DNA of 64,000 bases from Chryseobacterium turcicum (GTDB taxonomy: Bacteria > Bacteroidota > Bacteroidia > Flavobacteriales > Weeksellaceae): NCBI RefSeq assembly GCF_021010565.1, contig NZ_JAJNAY010000001.1:1778001-1842000 (forward strand), given 5' to 3'. The first letter of the stretch is position 1; every line of letters begins with the position of its first letter. The position numbers and the translations under genes were made by a program. The notes below the pieces were generated by a model. The model had not been told where the DNA came from. It made no database searches and saw only the letters and a program-made list of their open reading frames with translations. Below are positions 41,766 through 52,784 of the stretch, piece by piece.

Positions 41766-41821
41766 AGCAAAAGCATCAAAAGAAAAGCTCATAACATGCT
41801 AAAATCTTTTGATGCTTTTGC
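41766..41821. terminator. Bidirectional terminator between the OmpA-like gene and cydB
   Basis: Arms AGCAAAAGCATCAAAAGA and TCTTTTGATGCTTTTGC form a 17-bp stem with a 21-base loop. The same arm pair forms the dispersed repeat at 9178-9299, so a repeat may have been recruited as terminator for the two convergent genes. Confidence 0.7.
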
Positions 41822-41843
41822 GGTAAAATAAAATAATTTCAAA

Positions 41844-42851
41844 TTATTTCTTTGATGCCTTTGAAAACGAAAACATCAGATAAAACAAAAATGGAAGGAT
41901 AAAAAGTGAACCTAAAACCAAAGCCCAGCCTAGTGCTGAAATCGTCTTTGGAGCTGCAATATGTTTTAATAAAGAAAGATGCTGCCCATTTCCTAATAAA
42001 ATAATATCCGGATAGTGCTGATAGGTTGCTGCGACCAAAATCATGATGATTTGAAATCCTGCCAAAGCTCTTACCGGAAGTAGTTTTTTCTGATGCATCG
42101 CTCTTAAAATTAATCCTAAAGCAACGGTTGCAAAACTTATTGCCATTACACCTAGATATTTTGAGAAAATCCATTTTGTTAAAGGAATATCAGAAAGATA
42201 GGCGGCTAAAAACACCAATAATCCTGTAATGACTACAAAAATCATTGTTTGGTGTGATTTGTGAATCATTAATTCTAATTCCAATCTATCGCTAGTTTCA
42301 CGTAAAGAAAAAATTGATGCTAAATAGGCACAAAGTGAAACAGTGAATAGTCCTACAGCAACTCCAAACCAATTGAGCCAACTAAAAACATACAAGTCTA
42401 AAAAGTTATTCGCATCAGGATTGATTGATTGTGAAACGGTGGCAGCAGCTATTAAACCTAAGAAAAAAGGAGTTAAGAGACTTGCGTAATAGAAAATCTG
42501 CGTGTAAATAATCTGCCATCGGTCTTCTACCGCATCATAATGTCTGAAGGTAAATGCAGTACCTCTTGCAATGATTCCAACCAGCATTAGTACTAGCGGG
42601 ATATGAAGGTAAGTTGATAGGGTAGTATAGATTTCAGGAAATCCTACAAATAAAATAACAATCGCAATAATGAGCCACATATGATTGGCTTCCCAAACGG
42701 GAGCAATCGACTCGTACATGATTTTTTCAGTGTGCTTTCTGTTTTTCTTTTTGGTCATTAATTCTACGATTCCCGCTCCAAAATCAGCTCCGCCCAAAAT
42801 CACATAAAGACATACGGAAAGCCATAGAAAACCAATTACAACGTAAATCAT
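41844..42851 (-). CDS. cydB: Cytochrome bd oxidase subunit II
   Basis: A 335-residue membrane protein with eight to nine hydrophobic segments. It shows the subunit II signatures FLWLSVCLYVILGGADFGAG at the start, EANHMWLI (about 55-62) and GTAFTFRH. Together with CydA it forms the quinol oxidase that reduces oxygen with high affinity. The start codon overlaps the end of cydA by 4 bp, indicating coupled translation. Confidence 0.94.
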   Translation of the reverse strand: MIYVVIGFLWLSVCLYVILGGADFGAGIVELMTKKKNRKHTEKIMYESIAPVWEANHMWLIIAIVILFVGFPEIYTTLSTYLHIPLVLMLVGIIARGTAFTFRHYDAVEDRWQIIYTQIFYYASLLTPFFLGLIAAATVSQSINPDANNFLDLYVFSWLNWFGVAVGLFTVSLCAYLASIFSLRETSDRLELELMIHKSHQTMIFVVITGLLVFLAAYLSDIPLTKWIFSKYLGVMAISFATVALGLILRAMHQKKLLPVRALAGFQIIMILVAATYQHYPDIILLGNGQHLSLLKHIAAPKTISALGWALVLGSLFILPFLFYLMFSFSKASKK

Positions 42852-44191
42852 GATTTTTTGTTTTTAGAATTAAACTGAGGGTCTGTAGGGTCATAAAGTT
42901 TGGGAACCATCTGTATCTGTCTTCTCAAAAGAAAAATAATAATTAATGACAATGAAATGAATATAGCCGTGAAAAAATAAAACGAATATTGAATTCCCGG
43001 CATTGGTGTAACAGCATCAACGGTTTTCATGATTCCATAGATAATCCAAGGCTGTCTGCCTACTTCAGTGACCGTCCAGCCTGCTTCTAAAGCAATATAT
43101 CCGAAAGGGGTAGCAAAAAGAAAAGTTTTTAACAACCAGTTTTTATTTAGCCAATCTTTTTTGAAAAAGAAAGCATAAAGATAAAGACTTCCTATGCTAA
43201 TCATGACGACTCCAAAGAAAATCATAATTTGGAAAGCATAGTGTACCACCGCAACCGGTGGCCATTCATCTCTTGGGAAATCATTCAATCCTTTCACTTC
43301 AGCATTAAAATCATTACTCACCAGAAAGCTTAATACTTTTGGGATTTTTATAGCATATCTAATTTCTCCTTTCTCTTCATCAGGAATTCCGCCTAAAACA
43401 AAAGCAGCTCCTTTTTCGGTTTCAAAATGAGCTTCCATTGCGGCTAATTTAATAGGTTGTCTTTCTGCAACAGATTTTGCGGCAATATCACCACTCAAAG
43501 GCGCACCAAAAGCACCAATCATTGCAAACGCAGCCGCAATTCTAAATGCCTTGGTATGGAATTCTACATTTTTCTTTCGCATAATTAAAAAAGCATGAAC
43601 TCCTGCAACAGCAAATCCTGTCGCACAAAAAGCGGCAACGGTCATATGCAGCGCTTGCGGAAACCAAGCGTCATTAAACATTGCTTTTATAGGGTCTATA
43701 TTGAGGTATTGCCCATTGATATAATCAAATCCTGTGGGTGAATTCATCCAGGCATTGGCAGCAACTACTAAAATTCCTGATGCTAAACCACTTAAACCAA
43801 CCAGAAATCCGCAAAACCAGTGAAACCATTTGTTAAATTTATCCCAACCATAAAGAAAAAAACCAATGGCAATTGCTTCAATAAAAAATGCTGTTCCTTC
43901 TAAAGAAAATGGCATTCCGAAAATGGGTCCGGCGTGTTTCATAAACCCTGGCCAAAGCAATCCCAATTCAAATGAAAGCATGGTTCCGGAAACTGCTCCG
44001 GTAGCAAATAAAATAGCAACACCTTTACTCCAAGCTTTGGTAAGCCCTTTATAAATTTCGTTTCCGGTTTTGAGATATTTCCAATGGGCAAATGCCATTA
44101 AAAAAGGCATAACCATTCCTACGCAGGCGAAGATGATATGAAAACCTAAAGAAAGCGCCATTTGGGCGCGTGCAGCAATGAAATCATCCAT
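42848..44191 (-). CDS. cydA: Cytochrome bd oxidase subunit I
   Basis: A 447-residue membrane protein carrying the hemes. It begins ARAQMALSLGFHIIFAC with the heme ligand His18. Helix III carries GTMLSFELGLLWPGFM and SLEGTAFFIEA (Glu98, Glu106), and WFPQALHMTVAA has another likely heme His. The Q-loop is short, so this belongs to the CIO/short-loop subclass rather than the E. coli long-loop type. It expects quinol as donor (menaquinone in this phylum, made with the UbiE/MenG enzyme at 59585). Confidence 0.95.
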   Translation of the reverse strand: MDDFIAARAQMALSLGFHIIFACVGMVMPFLMAFAHWKYLKTGNEIYKGLTKAWSKGVAILFATGAVSGTMLSFELGLLWPGFMKHAGPIFGMPFSLEGTAFFIEAIAIGFFLYGWDKFNKWFHWFCGFLVGLSGLASGILVVAANAWMNSPTGFDYINGQYLNIDPIKAMFNDAWFPQALHMTVAAFCATGFAVAGVHAFLIMRKKNVEFHTKAFRIAAAFAMIGAFGAPLSGDIAAKSVAERQPIKLAAMEAHFETEKGAAFVLGGIPDEEKGEIRYAIKIPKVLSFLVSNDFNAEVKGLNDFPRDEWPPVAVVHYAFQIMIFFGVVMISIGSLYLYAFFFKKDWLNKNWLLKTFLFATPFGYIALEAGWTVTEVGRQPWIIYGIMKTVDAVTPMPGIQYSFYFFTAIFISLSLIIIFLLRRQIQMVPKLYDPTDPQFNSKNKKS

Positions 44192-44344
44192 AATATTAAT
44201 TTTTCACTTGAAAGTTACGTATAAAATTACGGTAACTTTATATGATTTAAAACATTACAATAATTTCAAGTTTGCAATGTAACTTTATTGTTTTTTATTT
44301 GTGAAATAAACTCAGTATTTTAGGATTAATTCTGATATTTTTAG

Positions 44345-46357
<2,013 letters not shown>

Positions 46358-46379
46358 GCATTTTTTTAAATAATATTTT

Positions 46380-46412
46380 AAAGACTCCATTTTATATGGA
46401 GTCTTTTTTTTA
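46380..46412 (+). terminator. gyrB terminator
   Basis: The stem AAAGACTCCAT/ATGGAGTCTTT is followed by eight or more T. Confidence 0.9.
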
Positions 46413-46473
46413 ATTAAAATTTAATAATTCTCATATTCATGATTTTATTTTAACATTTTCTTAAGATTTTTTA

Positions 46474-46481
46474 TATTTTTG
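46474..46481 (+). promoter_or_regulatory. Candidate -7 box of the DUF3857 gene pair
   Basis: TATTTTTG lies 15 bp before the ATG at 46497. The position of this box shows that the TTG at 46479 cannot be the start codon. Confidence 0.6.
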
Positions 46482-46496
46482 CCGAAAATAATAACC

Positions 46497-48392
46497 ATGA
46501 TGAAACTTCTTTGTTTAGGTGCTTTTTCCTTAGCATCTATTTATTATGCACAAAGTTATCCGGTATCCGAAATCAGTGATGTATTAAAAAAGAACGCAAG
46601 TGCTGTAATACGAAATGAGAGTACAGTCTTAGAAATTAATAAAATTGATGAAATTGTTTATCGAAATTCTTCAGCCATCACTGTCATCAACAAAGATGCG
46701 GTAAGTTTTTCTCTTCCTAAAATATATTATGAGAAAGGAAATTCGGTTTCAAATATTAAAGTAACCGTATATGATGAAAAAGGAGCAAAAATAAAGAGCT
46801 ACTCTAAAAGTGATTTTACCGATGTTGCAGCTAATTCTCAAGGCTCATTTCATTCTGATAGCAGGATGATGTATTTATCTTATACACCTACCAGTTATCC
46901 TTATACCATTGAGTTTAGTTATGATCAGAAAGATCAGAATACTATTTTTATCCCAGACTTTACGCCTTATAATGATTTTAATATTTCTTTACAGAAAAGC
47001 AGTTTTAAAATCATCAATAAGTCAGGAATCAATTTACGTTCAAAAACGTATGATTCGCCTTTCGGTTTTGCTTCGGTTAATGTTTCAGACGAAGATGGAA
47101 TTAAATTATATACCTATCAAAATGTTCCTGCCATTGATCAGGAAGATATGGTTCCTAATCCTAAAAAAATAGTACCCAAAGTAAGCTTTTCTTTGGATCA
47201 GTTTAATTTGGTAGGAAAAAAAGGAAGTATTACTAATTGGAAAGATTTTGGAGTTTGGTATTATAATAATTTATTGACACCGGTTTCAGCTTCTACTCCT
47301 CAAATAAAAGCTGAAATTGCAGCACTTAATCTTTCGGGATCTACCGAAGAGAAAGTGAAGAAGATTTATCAGTATATGCAAAGTAAAACACGATACGTTT
47401 TCGTTGCCTTAGGAATTGGAGGTTGGCAACCTATGATGCCCGATGAAGTACAGAAAAAAGGGTATGGAGATTGTAAAGGTCTTTCAAATTATATGAAAAT
47501 ACTTTTGGATGAAGCTGGAATACCATCATATTATTGTAAAGTCAATTCTAGTTCATCCTCTATTTCATTTGATAAAGATTTTCCTAAAATGGGAGGTAAT
47601 CATATTATTTTATGTGTCCCTACAGAAAAAGGAAATATTTGGCTAGAAAATACCTCTCAGGATATGGCTTACAATCATTTAAGTTTCAGTACGACAGATA
47701 GAAACGTACTAGCCGTAAAGCCTGACGGAATTGAGATTATGGAAACTCCAAGTTATTCTTCACAACAAAATAAGGAAAAACAGGTGTTAAATATTCAGTT
47801 AAATCCTGATAAAACGATTACCGGAAAGGGGAAGTTTACTTATACCGGAAATCAGTATGATTTTAATTTATCTTATTCAGGTTTAGGACAGACTGAAAAA
47901 AATAGTGCCATAAAAAATGCGCTTTCTACATTAGATTTTGAGAAAGTAGAAATGTCTGATTTTAACAATAACAGAGATTTAGCAACAATCGATTTTAATC
48001 TGAATTTTAAAGCGGTTAATTATTCAAAAATGGTGGGTTCAAGCTATATTTTTAGGGCTGTTCCTATTTATACAAATTCGACATTTTATCAAAATGAAAA
48101 CCGTAATCTTCCATTTGAAAACCGTTTTTCTTATGAAGACGATTATGAGATTGTTTATCAGCTTCCAGTAGGGTATACTATCGAAGAAATGCCGGAAAAT
48201 AGTGCTGTTGTTTCAGATTTTGGAACGTACAAAATTACTTTTGAGAAAAAAGACGAAAAATTGATTGTAAAAAGGTTTATTCAAATAAAAAAAGGGTTGC
48301 ATTCTAAAGAAAAATACAATGACTACGTAAGTTTCAGAAAAAAAATAATGAATGCTGATAACTCAAAAATTTTAATTTCAAAAAAATCATAA
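46497..48392 (+). CDS. Exported DUF3857/transglutaminase-like protein (1 of 2)
   Basis: A 631-residue protein starting MMKLLCLGAFSL, with a signal peptide ending IYYAQS. An N-terminal DUF3857 domain (about 45-260) with the YTIEFSYDQKD and QNVPAIDQEDMVPN elements precedes a transglutaminase-like core. The core carries KIYQYMQSKTRYV, GYGDCKGLSNYMKILLDEAG (catalytic Cys) and GGNHIILCVP (His), and a C-terminal beta-rich region follows. Such proteins are common, often paired, periplasmic proteins in Bacteroidota, with unknown substrate. The next gene follows with no gap and encodes a relative. Confidence 0.88.
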   Translation: MMKLLCLGAFSLASIYYAQSYPVSEISDVLKKNASAVIRNESTVLEINKIDEIVYRNSSAITVINKDAVSFSLPKIYYEKGNSVSNIKVTVYDEKGAKIKSYSKSDFTDVAANSQGSFHSDSRMMYLSYTPTSYPYTIEFSYDQKDQNTIFIPDFTPYNDFNISLQKSSFKIINKSGINLRSKTYDSPFGFASVNVSDEDGIKLYTYQNVPAIDQEDMVPNPKKIVPKVSFSLDQFNLVGKKGSITNWKDFGVWYYNNLLTPVSASTPQIKAEIAALNLSGSTEEKVKKIYQYMQSKTRYVFVALGIGGWQPMMPDEVQKKGYGDCKGLSNYMKILLDEAGIPSYYCKVNSSSSSISFDKDFPKMGGNHIILCVPTEKGNIWLENTSQDMAYNHLSFSTTDRNVLAVKPDGIEIMETPSYSSQQNKEKQVLNIQLNPDKTITGKGKFTYTGNQYDFNLSYSGLGQTEKNSAIKNALSTLDFEKVEMSDFNNNRDLATIDFNLNFKAVNYSKMVGSSYIFRAVPIYTNSTFYQNENRNLPFENRFSYEDDYEIVYQLPVGYTIEEMPENSAVVSDFGTYKITFEKKDEKLIVKRFIQIKKGLHSKEKYNDYVSFRKKIMNADNSKILISKKS

Positions 48393-50330
48393 ATGAAAAA
48401 TATAATAACCCTATTGTCTGTGTTTTTAATAAATACAGCTCTTTTTGCGCAGGATAATAAATTTTTAAAAATGCCTAAGTTTAATAAAGATGATCTTAAA
48501 AAAGAGAAATCAGAAATTGATCCGAAAGCACCCGCAGAAATACTGTATCGATCCATACATTATCGTATAGATAATAACACCGGAAACCTTATAAAAGAAT
48601 ATACTTATCGTGTGAAAATTTACGAAAAAGACAAATCTGAAGATTGGCATAATCTTGAGGTTTCTCTTTATGATAACAACTCCGGAGATCGTGAATTTTT
48701 AAATAATATGAAAGCTTTGGTATATAATCTTGAAGGAGATAATGTAGTTGAAACTAAAGTTGATAAAAGTTCAAAATTTAAATCAAAAGAAAATAAATAT
48801 ATAACCGTTAATAAATATGCTTTTCCTAGCATAAAGAATGGATCAATTTTAGAGTACCATTACGAGGTTTCGTCACCGTTTTCGTATGAAATTCCATTGA
48901 TTTATATAGAATTAGATACTCCTTCTGTCTATACAGAATATGTTTTTGATACCCCTTTGCAAATGTCTTACAACGTAGATTTTACAGGAAGTTTGTTGCC
49001 GAAATACAAAGCTATGAAGGAAGAAATAATGTATGGTTCACAATATAAAACCTATAGATTCGGTTATGATAACCTAAAAGGTTTTAAGACTGAGAAGTAT
49101 GTGAATAATAATGATAATTACAGAACGAAAATAAGAGCTGAACTTCATTCAACTTATTTTGGTAATAATCTCAAAATGTATACCTCTAATTGGGAAGATA
49201 TTAGAAAAAAATTATGGGATCATGATGATTTTGGGGTACAGTACAAAAAAGATAAATTGGTAAAAGAGTTGCTTCCTGCAGGAATTCTAAATGAAAAAGA
49301 CGATATGTCTAAAGCGAATAAAATTTTGGATTATGTAAAAACGAGTTATACATGGAACTACAATAATGGTATTTATGCAGAAAACGGAATCAAAGATGTT
49401 ATCAAAAATAAGATAGGAAATGATGCAGATCTTAATTTGATGTTGACTGCAATATTTAGAAGCGCAAATATTAAAGCATACCCAATACTTATTTCTACGG
49501 TAAGAAATGGGTACTTAAATTTAACATTTCCTAATTTGGGTAATTTTAATTATGTAGTTGTAGGAGCCGAAATCAATAAAGTATTTTATCTTTTTGATGC
49601 AACTTCAAAACAGTCGCAGGCCAATCTTTTACCATCACGAGTGTGGAATAATAATGGTCTCTTGATGAAAGATGATAAAGCAGAAACTATTTTTCTTAAT
49701 AACGTTAAAATAAGTTACAATAGTCATACTGTCAAAGCAAAAATAAATTCTGATGGTACTGTTTCAGGTGTTTATCAAGATCAAGACGAAGGGATGATGG
49801 CTATGAATGCAAAAGAAAACTTTGATGAAAATCCAGATAAATATAAAAAAGAGTATAAGGAAAATTTTTCAGTAGATTTTAATAATATCAACTCTAGAGT
49901 TTTGGATGGGGGAGAGTTTCGTTCTACGATGAGCTTCGCATCAAACAATATGATTGATAACTTAGGGAAAAAGATAATTATGAACCCTCTTTTATTTTTA
50001 CATCAGACCAAAAATGATTTTGACCAATTGGATGAAAGAAGATATATGATTGATTTTATTTCGCCCATTAGTAAAACAAAAGTTGTTGAAATAGAAATTC
50101 CTGAGGGATATGACGTAAGTGATTTACCAAAAAATAAAAAAATTGTTACCGAAGATAAAGAAATAAGCTATTCTTACACGATAGAGAAAAAAGATAATAG
50201 AATTATTACGATTTCAGAATATAATATTGCAAGTGCAAATTATCCCAAAGAATATTATCCGGCATTCAAAAAAATATGGAAAGTAATTTCAGATTATGAA
50301 AGTCAGGTAATGAGTTTGATTAAAAAATAA
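48393..50330 (+). CDS. Exported DUF3857/transglutaminase-like protein (2 of 2)
   Basis: A 645-residue relative of the preceding protein, with signal peptide (1-19, ALFAQ), DUF3857 region (about 45-240, TYRVKIYEKDKSEDWHNLEV, YPSIKNGSILEYHYEV-like AFPSIKNGSILEYHYEV) and a transglutaminase-like core near 300-420 (ANKILDYVKTSYTWN, IGNDADLNLMLTAIFRSANI). Here the usual GDCKD motif reads GNDADL, with no cysteine at the catalytic position, so this paralogue is probably inactive as a transglutaminase and may act as a partner or scaffold. It starts at the base after the previous stop. Confidence 0.87.
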   Translation: MKNIITLLSVFLINTALFAQDNKFLKMPKFNKDDLKKEKSEIDPKAPAEILYRSIHYRIDNNTGNLIKEYTYRVKIYEKDKSEDWHNLEVSLYDNNSGDREFLNNMKALVYNLEGDNVVETKVDKSSKFKSKENKYITVNKYAFPSIKNGSILEYHYEVSSPFSYEIPLIYIELDTPSVYTEYVFDTPLQMSYNVDFTGSLLPKYKAMKEEIMYGSQYKTYRFGYDNLKGFKTEKYVNNNDNYRTKIRAELHSTYFGNNLKMYTSNWEDIRKKLWDHDDFGVQYKKDKLVKELLPAGILNEKDDMSKANKILDYVKTSYTWNYNNGIYAENGIKDVIKNKIGNDADLNLMLTAIFRSANIKAYPILISTVRNGYLNLTFPNLGNFNYVVVGAEINKVFYLFDATSKQSQANLLPSRVWNNNGLLMKDDKAETIFLNNVKISYNSHTVKAKINSDGTVSGVYQDQDEGMMAMNAKENFDENPDKYKKEYKENFSVDFNNINSRVLDGGEFRSTMSFASNNMIDNLGKKIIMNPLLFLHQTKNDFDQLDERRYMIDFISPISKTKVVEIEIPEGYDVSDLPKNKKIVTEDKEISYSYTIEKKDNRIITISEYNIASANYPKEYYPAFKKIWKVISDYESQVMSLIKK

Positions 50331-50351
50331 TCAATTATTGATGCAAATTTT

Positions 50352-50380
50352 AAAAACCATTCATTTTGTGAATGGTTTTT
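50352..50380 (+). terminator. Terminator after the DUF3857 pair
   Basis: The stem AAAAACCATTCA/TGAATGGTTTTT is nearly perfect with a short loop. Confidence 0.88.
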
Positions 50381-50406
50381 GCATTCTAGTCGAAAAATAA
50401 ATTATT

Positions 50407-51231
50407 ATGAAAAATACAGTTGTTCCCATTTTACTTTCTGCAGTCTTCCTTTTTTATGCCTGTAAAAAGACTGACTCAAAAACAGTGGATACCAACACAG
50501 AAATCAAAAGCCCCGAAAAATTTACAATAGATTCTCTTAAAATGAATGATTCTATAAAGATTAACGAAAAGCTTTCTGTGAATTACGCGTCAAAAGTATT
50601 GGTTTTTCCTACTTTAAAAGATAAAGCGTTATTAGACAGTATTTACTACGATAAAACTGGAATTATAGATTATTCAAAAAAAGGATTGCAAAGCTTTCTA
50701 GAAAAAGATAAAGCTGAATTTTTCTCATCGGTAAAAGAAGACAGTAAAGAGTGGATTTCTGATATTCAAAATCCTCAAACTTGGGAAGCTGGCTCGTTTA
50801 TGAAGCTTATTTCACAAAACGACGATTTTCTTCAGATTGAATATTTGCATACTTCTTATGAAGGTGGAGCTCATGGTAATTATTCATTCGATGTGAGAGT
50901 TTTCGATTTAAAAAACAACAAAAAATTAGATTTAAAAGATATTACTACAATGCCTAAAGCAAAATTGGAAGAACTTTTAATGAAAAATCTCGACAAAATT
51001 CCTAGTGGAACGACTGATTCTGATGGTCCGGTTAAAAATTCAGATATGCTTTTGGTAGATGTGATTCCGGTAAACAAAGATTTTTACTGTGATGAGAAAA
51101 ATCTCTATTTTCATTACAGCCCTTATGAAATTGCAGCTTTTGCAGCCGGAGATATTGTAATTCCTGTCTCTTGGAAAGAACTTGAAGGAACAATTAATCC
51201 TGAATTTAAAAATAGAATGAAAATAAATTAA
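50407..51231 (+). CDS. Lipoprotein with DUF4163/DUF3298 (RsiV-like) domain
   Basis: A 274-residue lipoprotein with lipobox LFYAC (Cys19). The C-terminal two thirds resemble the DUF4163-DUF3298 pair found in the extracellular part of the anti-sigma factor RsiV and in many stand-alone exported proteins. Visible elements are YLHTSYEGGAHGNYSFDVRV, LDLKDITTMPKAKLEELL, and FHYSPYEIAAFAAGDIVIPV. RsiV binds lysozyme; a similar ligand role here is only a possibility. Single gene with its own terminator. Confidence 0.85.
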   Translation: MKNTVVPILLSAVFLFYACKKTDSKTVDTNTEIKSPEKFTIDSLKMNDSIKINEKLSVNYASKVLVFPTLKDKALLDSIYYDKTGIIDYSKKGLQSFLEKDKAEFFSSVKEDSKEWISDIQNPQTWEAGSFMKLISQNDDFLQIEYLHTSYEGGAHGNYSFDVRVFDLKNNKKLDLKDITTMPKAKLEELLMKNLDKIPSGTTDSDGPVKNSDMLLVDVIPVNKDFYCDEKNLYFHYSPYEIAAFAAGDIVIPVSWKELEGTINPEFKNRMKIN

Positions 51232-51235
51232 TATT

Positions 51236-51262
51236 AATGCTTCCAAACCGGAAGCATTTTTT
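51236..51262 (+). terminator. Terminator after the DUF3298 lipoprotein
   Basis: The 9-bp stem AATGCTTCC/GGAAGCATT with a 5-base loop is followed by T residues that lead directly into the next promoter. Confidence 0.85.
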
Positions 51263-51269
51263 ACTTTTG
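51262..51269 (+). promoter_or_regulatory. Candidate -7 box for a near-leaderless transcript
   Basis: TACTTTTG matches TAnnTTTG and ends 5 bp before the ATG at 51275. Transcription from it would start at or next to the start codon. Confidence 0.55.
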
Positions 51270-51274
51270 TGGCA

Positions 51275-52126
51275 ATGGAGAAAGTAGCTTTTATCATCAA
51301 TCCTTTTTCGGCAAAAAAAAATTATCAGCCATTTTTGAACGAACTTAAAAATAAAGTGCAGAATCCGCTGTATTATATTTCTGAGTCAATTTTGGGAACT
51401 TATGATTTTATTGATAAGCATTTTGATGAGGTTGATTTCTTTGTAGCCATTGGAGGCGACGGAACGATTTCTACAGTCGCCAAACAGCTCATTAATACCG
51501 AAAAAGTGTTAGCTATTTTTCCTGCAGGTTCTGGAAATGGTTTTTCTAACGAAACACAGTTTAGCAAAAATTTAGATGAATTATTAGATAAACTAAAAGC
51601 TAAAAAATCTCGTAAAATAGATACTTTTACGGTAAATGGCAGACTTTCTATCAATGTTTCAGGAACTGGTTTTGACGGAAAAGTGGTAAAAGAATTTGAA
51701 AAAACCAACCGCGGATTCAAAAATTATATTAAAGTTTCTTTGAAGACTTTCTTTAGTTATAAACCCATTAAACTGAAGTTTTTTGACGAAAATTATAAGC
51801 AGTATAACGGAAAATATTTGATGGTGAATATTGCCAACACCCGCCAGTTTGGTAACAACGCTTACATTGCGCCTATGGCAAGTAAAAGTGACGGTTTGGT
51901 AGATATGGTTTTGGTGAAAAAATTTCCGTTAACGTATTCGCCGCTTTTTGCATTCAGAATGTTTACCAAAAAACTGAAGGAAGATGATTACATTACCTAT
52001 CTTCCTGTTTCAGAAATTGAGTTTAAAGTAAATACCAAAAACTGGCATCTCGATGGGGAATTCAATAAAATAAAATCTCCGATTCACGTGAAAGTTCAGC
52101 CTTCAAGTCTGAATATTTTAATCTAA
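51275..52126 (+). CDS. Diacylglycerol/lipid kinase family protein
   Basis: A 283-residue protein starting MEKVAFIINPFSAKK; the GTG at 51269 lies inside the promoter box and is rejected. It belongs to the DAGK catalytic family (PF00781), with NPFSAKKN at the start, the ATP/Mg motif GGDGTISTVAKQL (about 54-66) and PAGSGNGFSNE. The C-terminal half has NIANTRQFGNNAYIAPMAS, as in YegS/BmrU-type lipid kinases. Likely role: phosphorylation of diacylglycerol or a related lipid at the cytoplasmic face of the inner membrane. Confidence 0.92.
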   Translation: MEKVAFIINPFSAKKNYQPFLNELKNKVQNPLYYISESILGTYDFIDKHFDEVDFFVAIGGDGTISTVAKQLINTEKVLAIFPAGSGNGFSNETQFSKNLDELLDKLKAKKSRKIDTFTVNGRLSINVSGTGFDGKVVKEFEKTNRGFKNYIKVSLKTFFSYKPIKLKFFDENYKQYNGKYLMVNIANTRQFGNNAYIAPMASKSDGLVDMVLVKKFPLTYSPLFAFRMFTKKLKEDDYITYLPVSEIEFKVNTKNWHLDGEFNKIKSPIHVKVQPSSLNILI

Positions 52127-52275
52127 AATCATTGTGAAATAAGAAAGCCTTCCGCAAAGAAGGCTAAAACATAACTGATGAATGCATTATTGTTATGATA
52201 ATAATGTATTCTAAGGTCGGTAATTAGAACTTATATTTTTATGGTTTTAATCATATAGATAAAAAAACTTAATTT

Positions 52276-52324
52276 TATTGCCTATTGCCTATTGCCTATT
52301 GCCTATTGCCTATTGCCTATTGTT
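52276..52324. repeat. Heptamer tandem repeat (TATTGCC)n at the end of the VOC gene
   Basis: Six perfect TATTGCC units and a seventh degenerate one. On the minus strand the units encode IGNRQ and the stop codon of the VOC-domain lipoprotein, so the last residues and stop derive from the repeat. Confidence 0.92.
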
Positions 52325-52773
52325 TCATGAAGGGCAATTCGGTTTCCTTCACTATCTTCAAATTCGGCAACCGCAAAACCATGTTTTTGATTTATGGTTT
52401 TAGGATAAAGAATTTTTCCATTGCTTTCTAGAACTTTTTTTAGGGTAGAATCAATATTATCAGTTTTAAAATAAATTATTATTCCATCTTTAGTTGGTTT
52501 ATAAACATCTCCTTTTGCCAAAGCTCCGGAAATTCCGCTTTTGGTTTCTTCGAAAGGAAAAAGTACCATTTCATAATCATCGATGATTTCTTTTTCAAAT
52601 TTAAAATTAAAAACATCGGTATAAAATTTTTCTGCCCGTTCTATATTGGTTACAGGAATTTCAAAATACACAACAGGGTTATTTTTATTCATTTTTTTGT
52701 TATTATTTTGCTCTTTGCAGGCTAAAGAAATACATGCAATAAATAGGAGTATAAATTTTGTGAAGATTTTCAT
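52303..52773 (-). CDS. VOC-fold (glyoxalase-like) lipoprotein
   Basis: A 156-residue protein with lipobox ISLAC (Cys19), then a single vicinal-oxygen-chelate domain (about 33-150): VVYFEIPVTNIERAEKFYTD, GIIIYFKTDNIDSTLKKVLE and FAVAEFEDSEGNRIALHE (final Glu/His possible metal ligands). Most VOC proteins are cytosolic; a periplasmic lipoprotein form suggests binding or conversion of a small molecule in the envelope. The substrate is unknown. The C-terminus runs into a heptamer tandem repeat. It is probably co-transcribed with the transporter gene 11 bp upstream. Confidence 0.85.
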   Translation of the reverse strand: MKIFTKFILLFIACISLACKEQNNNKKMNKNNPVVYFEIPVTNIERAEKFYTDVFNFKFEKEIIDDYEMVLFPFEETKSGISGALAKGDVYKPTKDGIIIYFKTDNIDSTLKKVLESNGKILYPKTINQKHGFAVAEFEDSEGNRIALHETIGNRQ

Positions 52774-52784
52774 TAAATAATTCT

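Noticed and set aside
46479..46496. TTG start giving six more residues for the DUF3857 protein
   Set aside because: The codon lies in the -7 promoter box and the signal peptide starts properly at the ATG 46497.
52146..52165. Hairpin AGCCTTC/GAAGGCT after the lipid kinase as a terminator
   Set aside because: The stem is short and there is no T-run; it is left as possible but not annotated.
52276..52324. Short tandem repeat considered as a CRISPR-like array
   Set aside because: Units are 7 bp with no spacers, and no cas genes are in the window.
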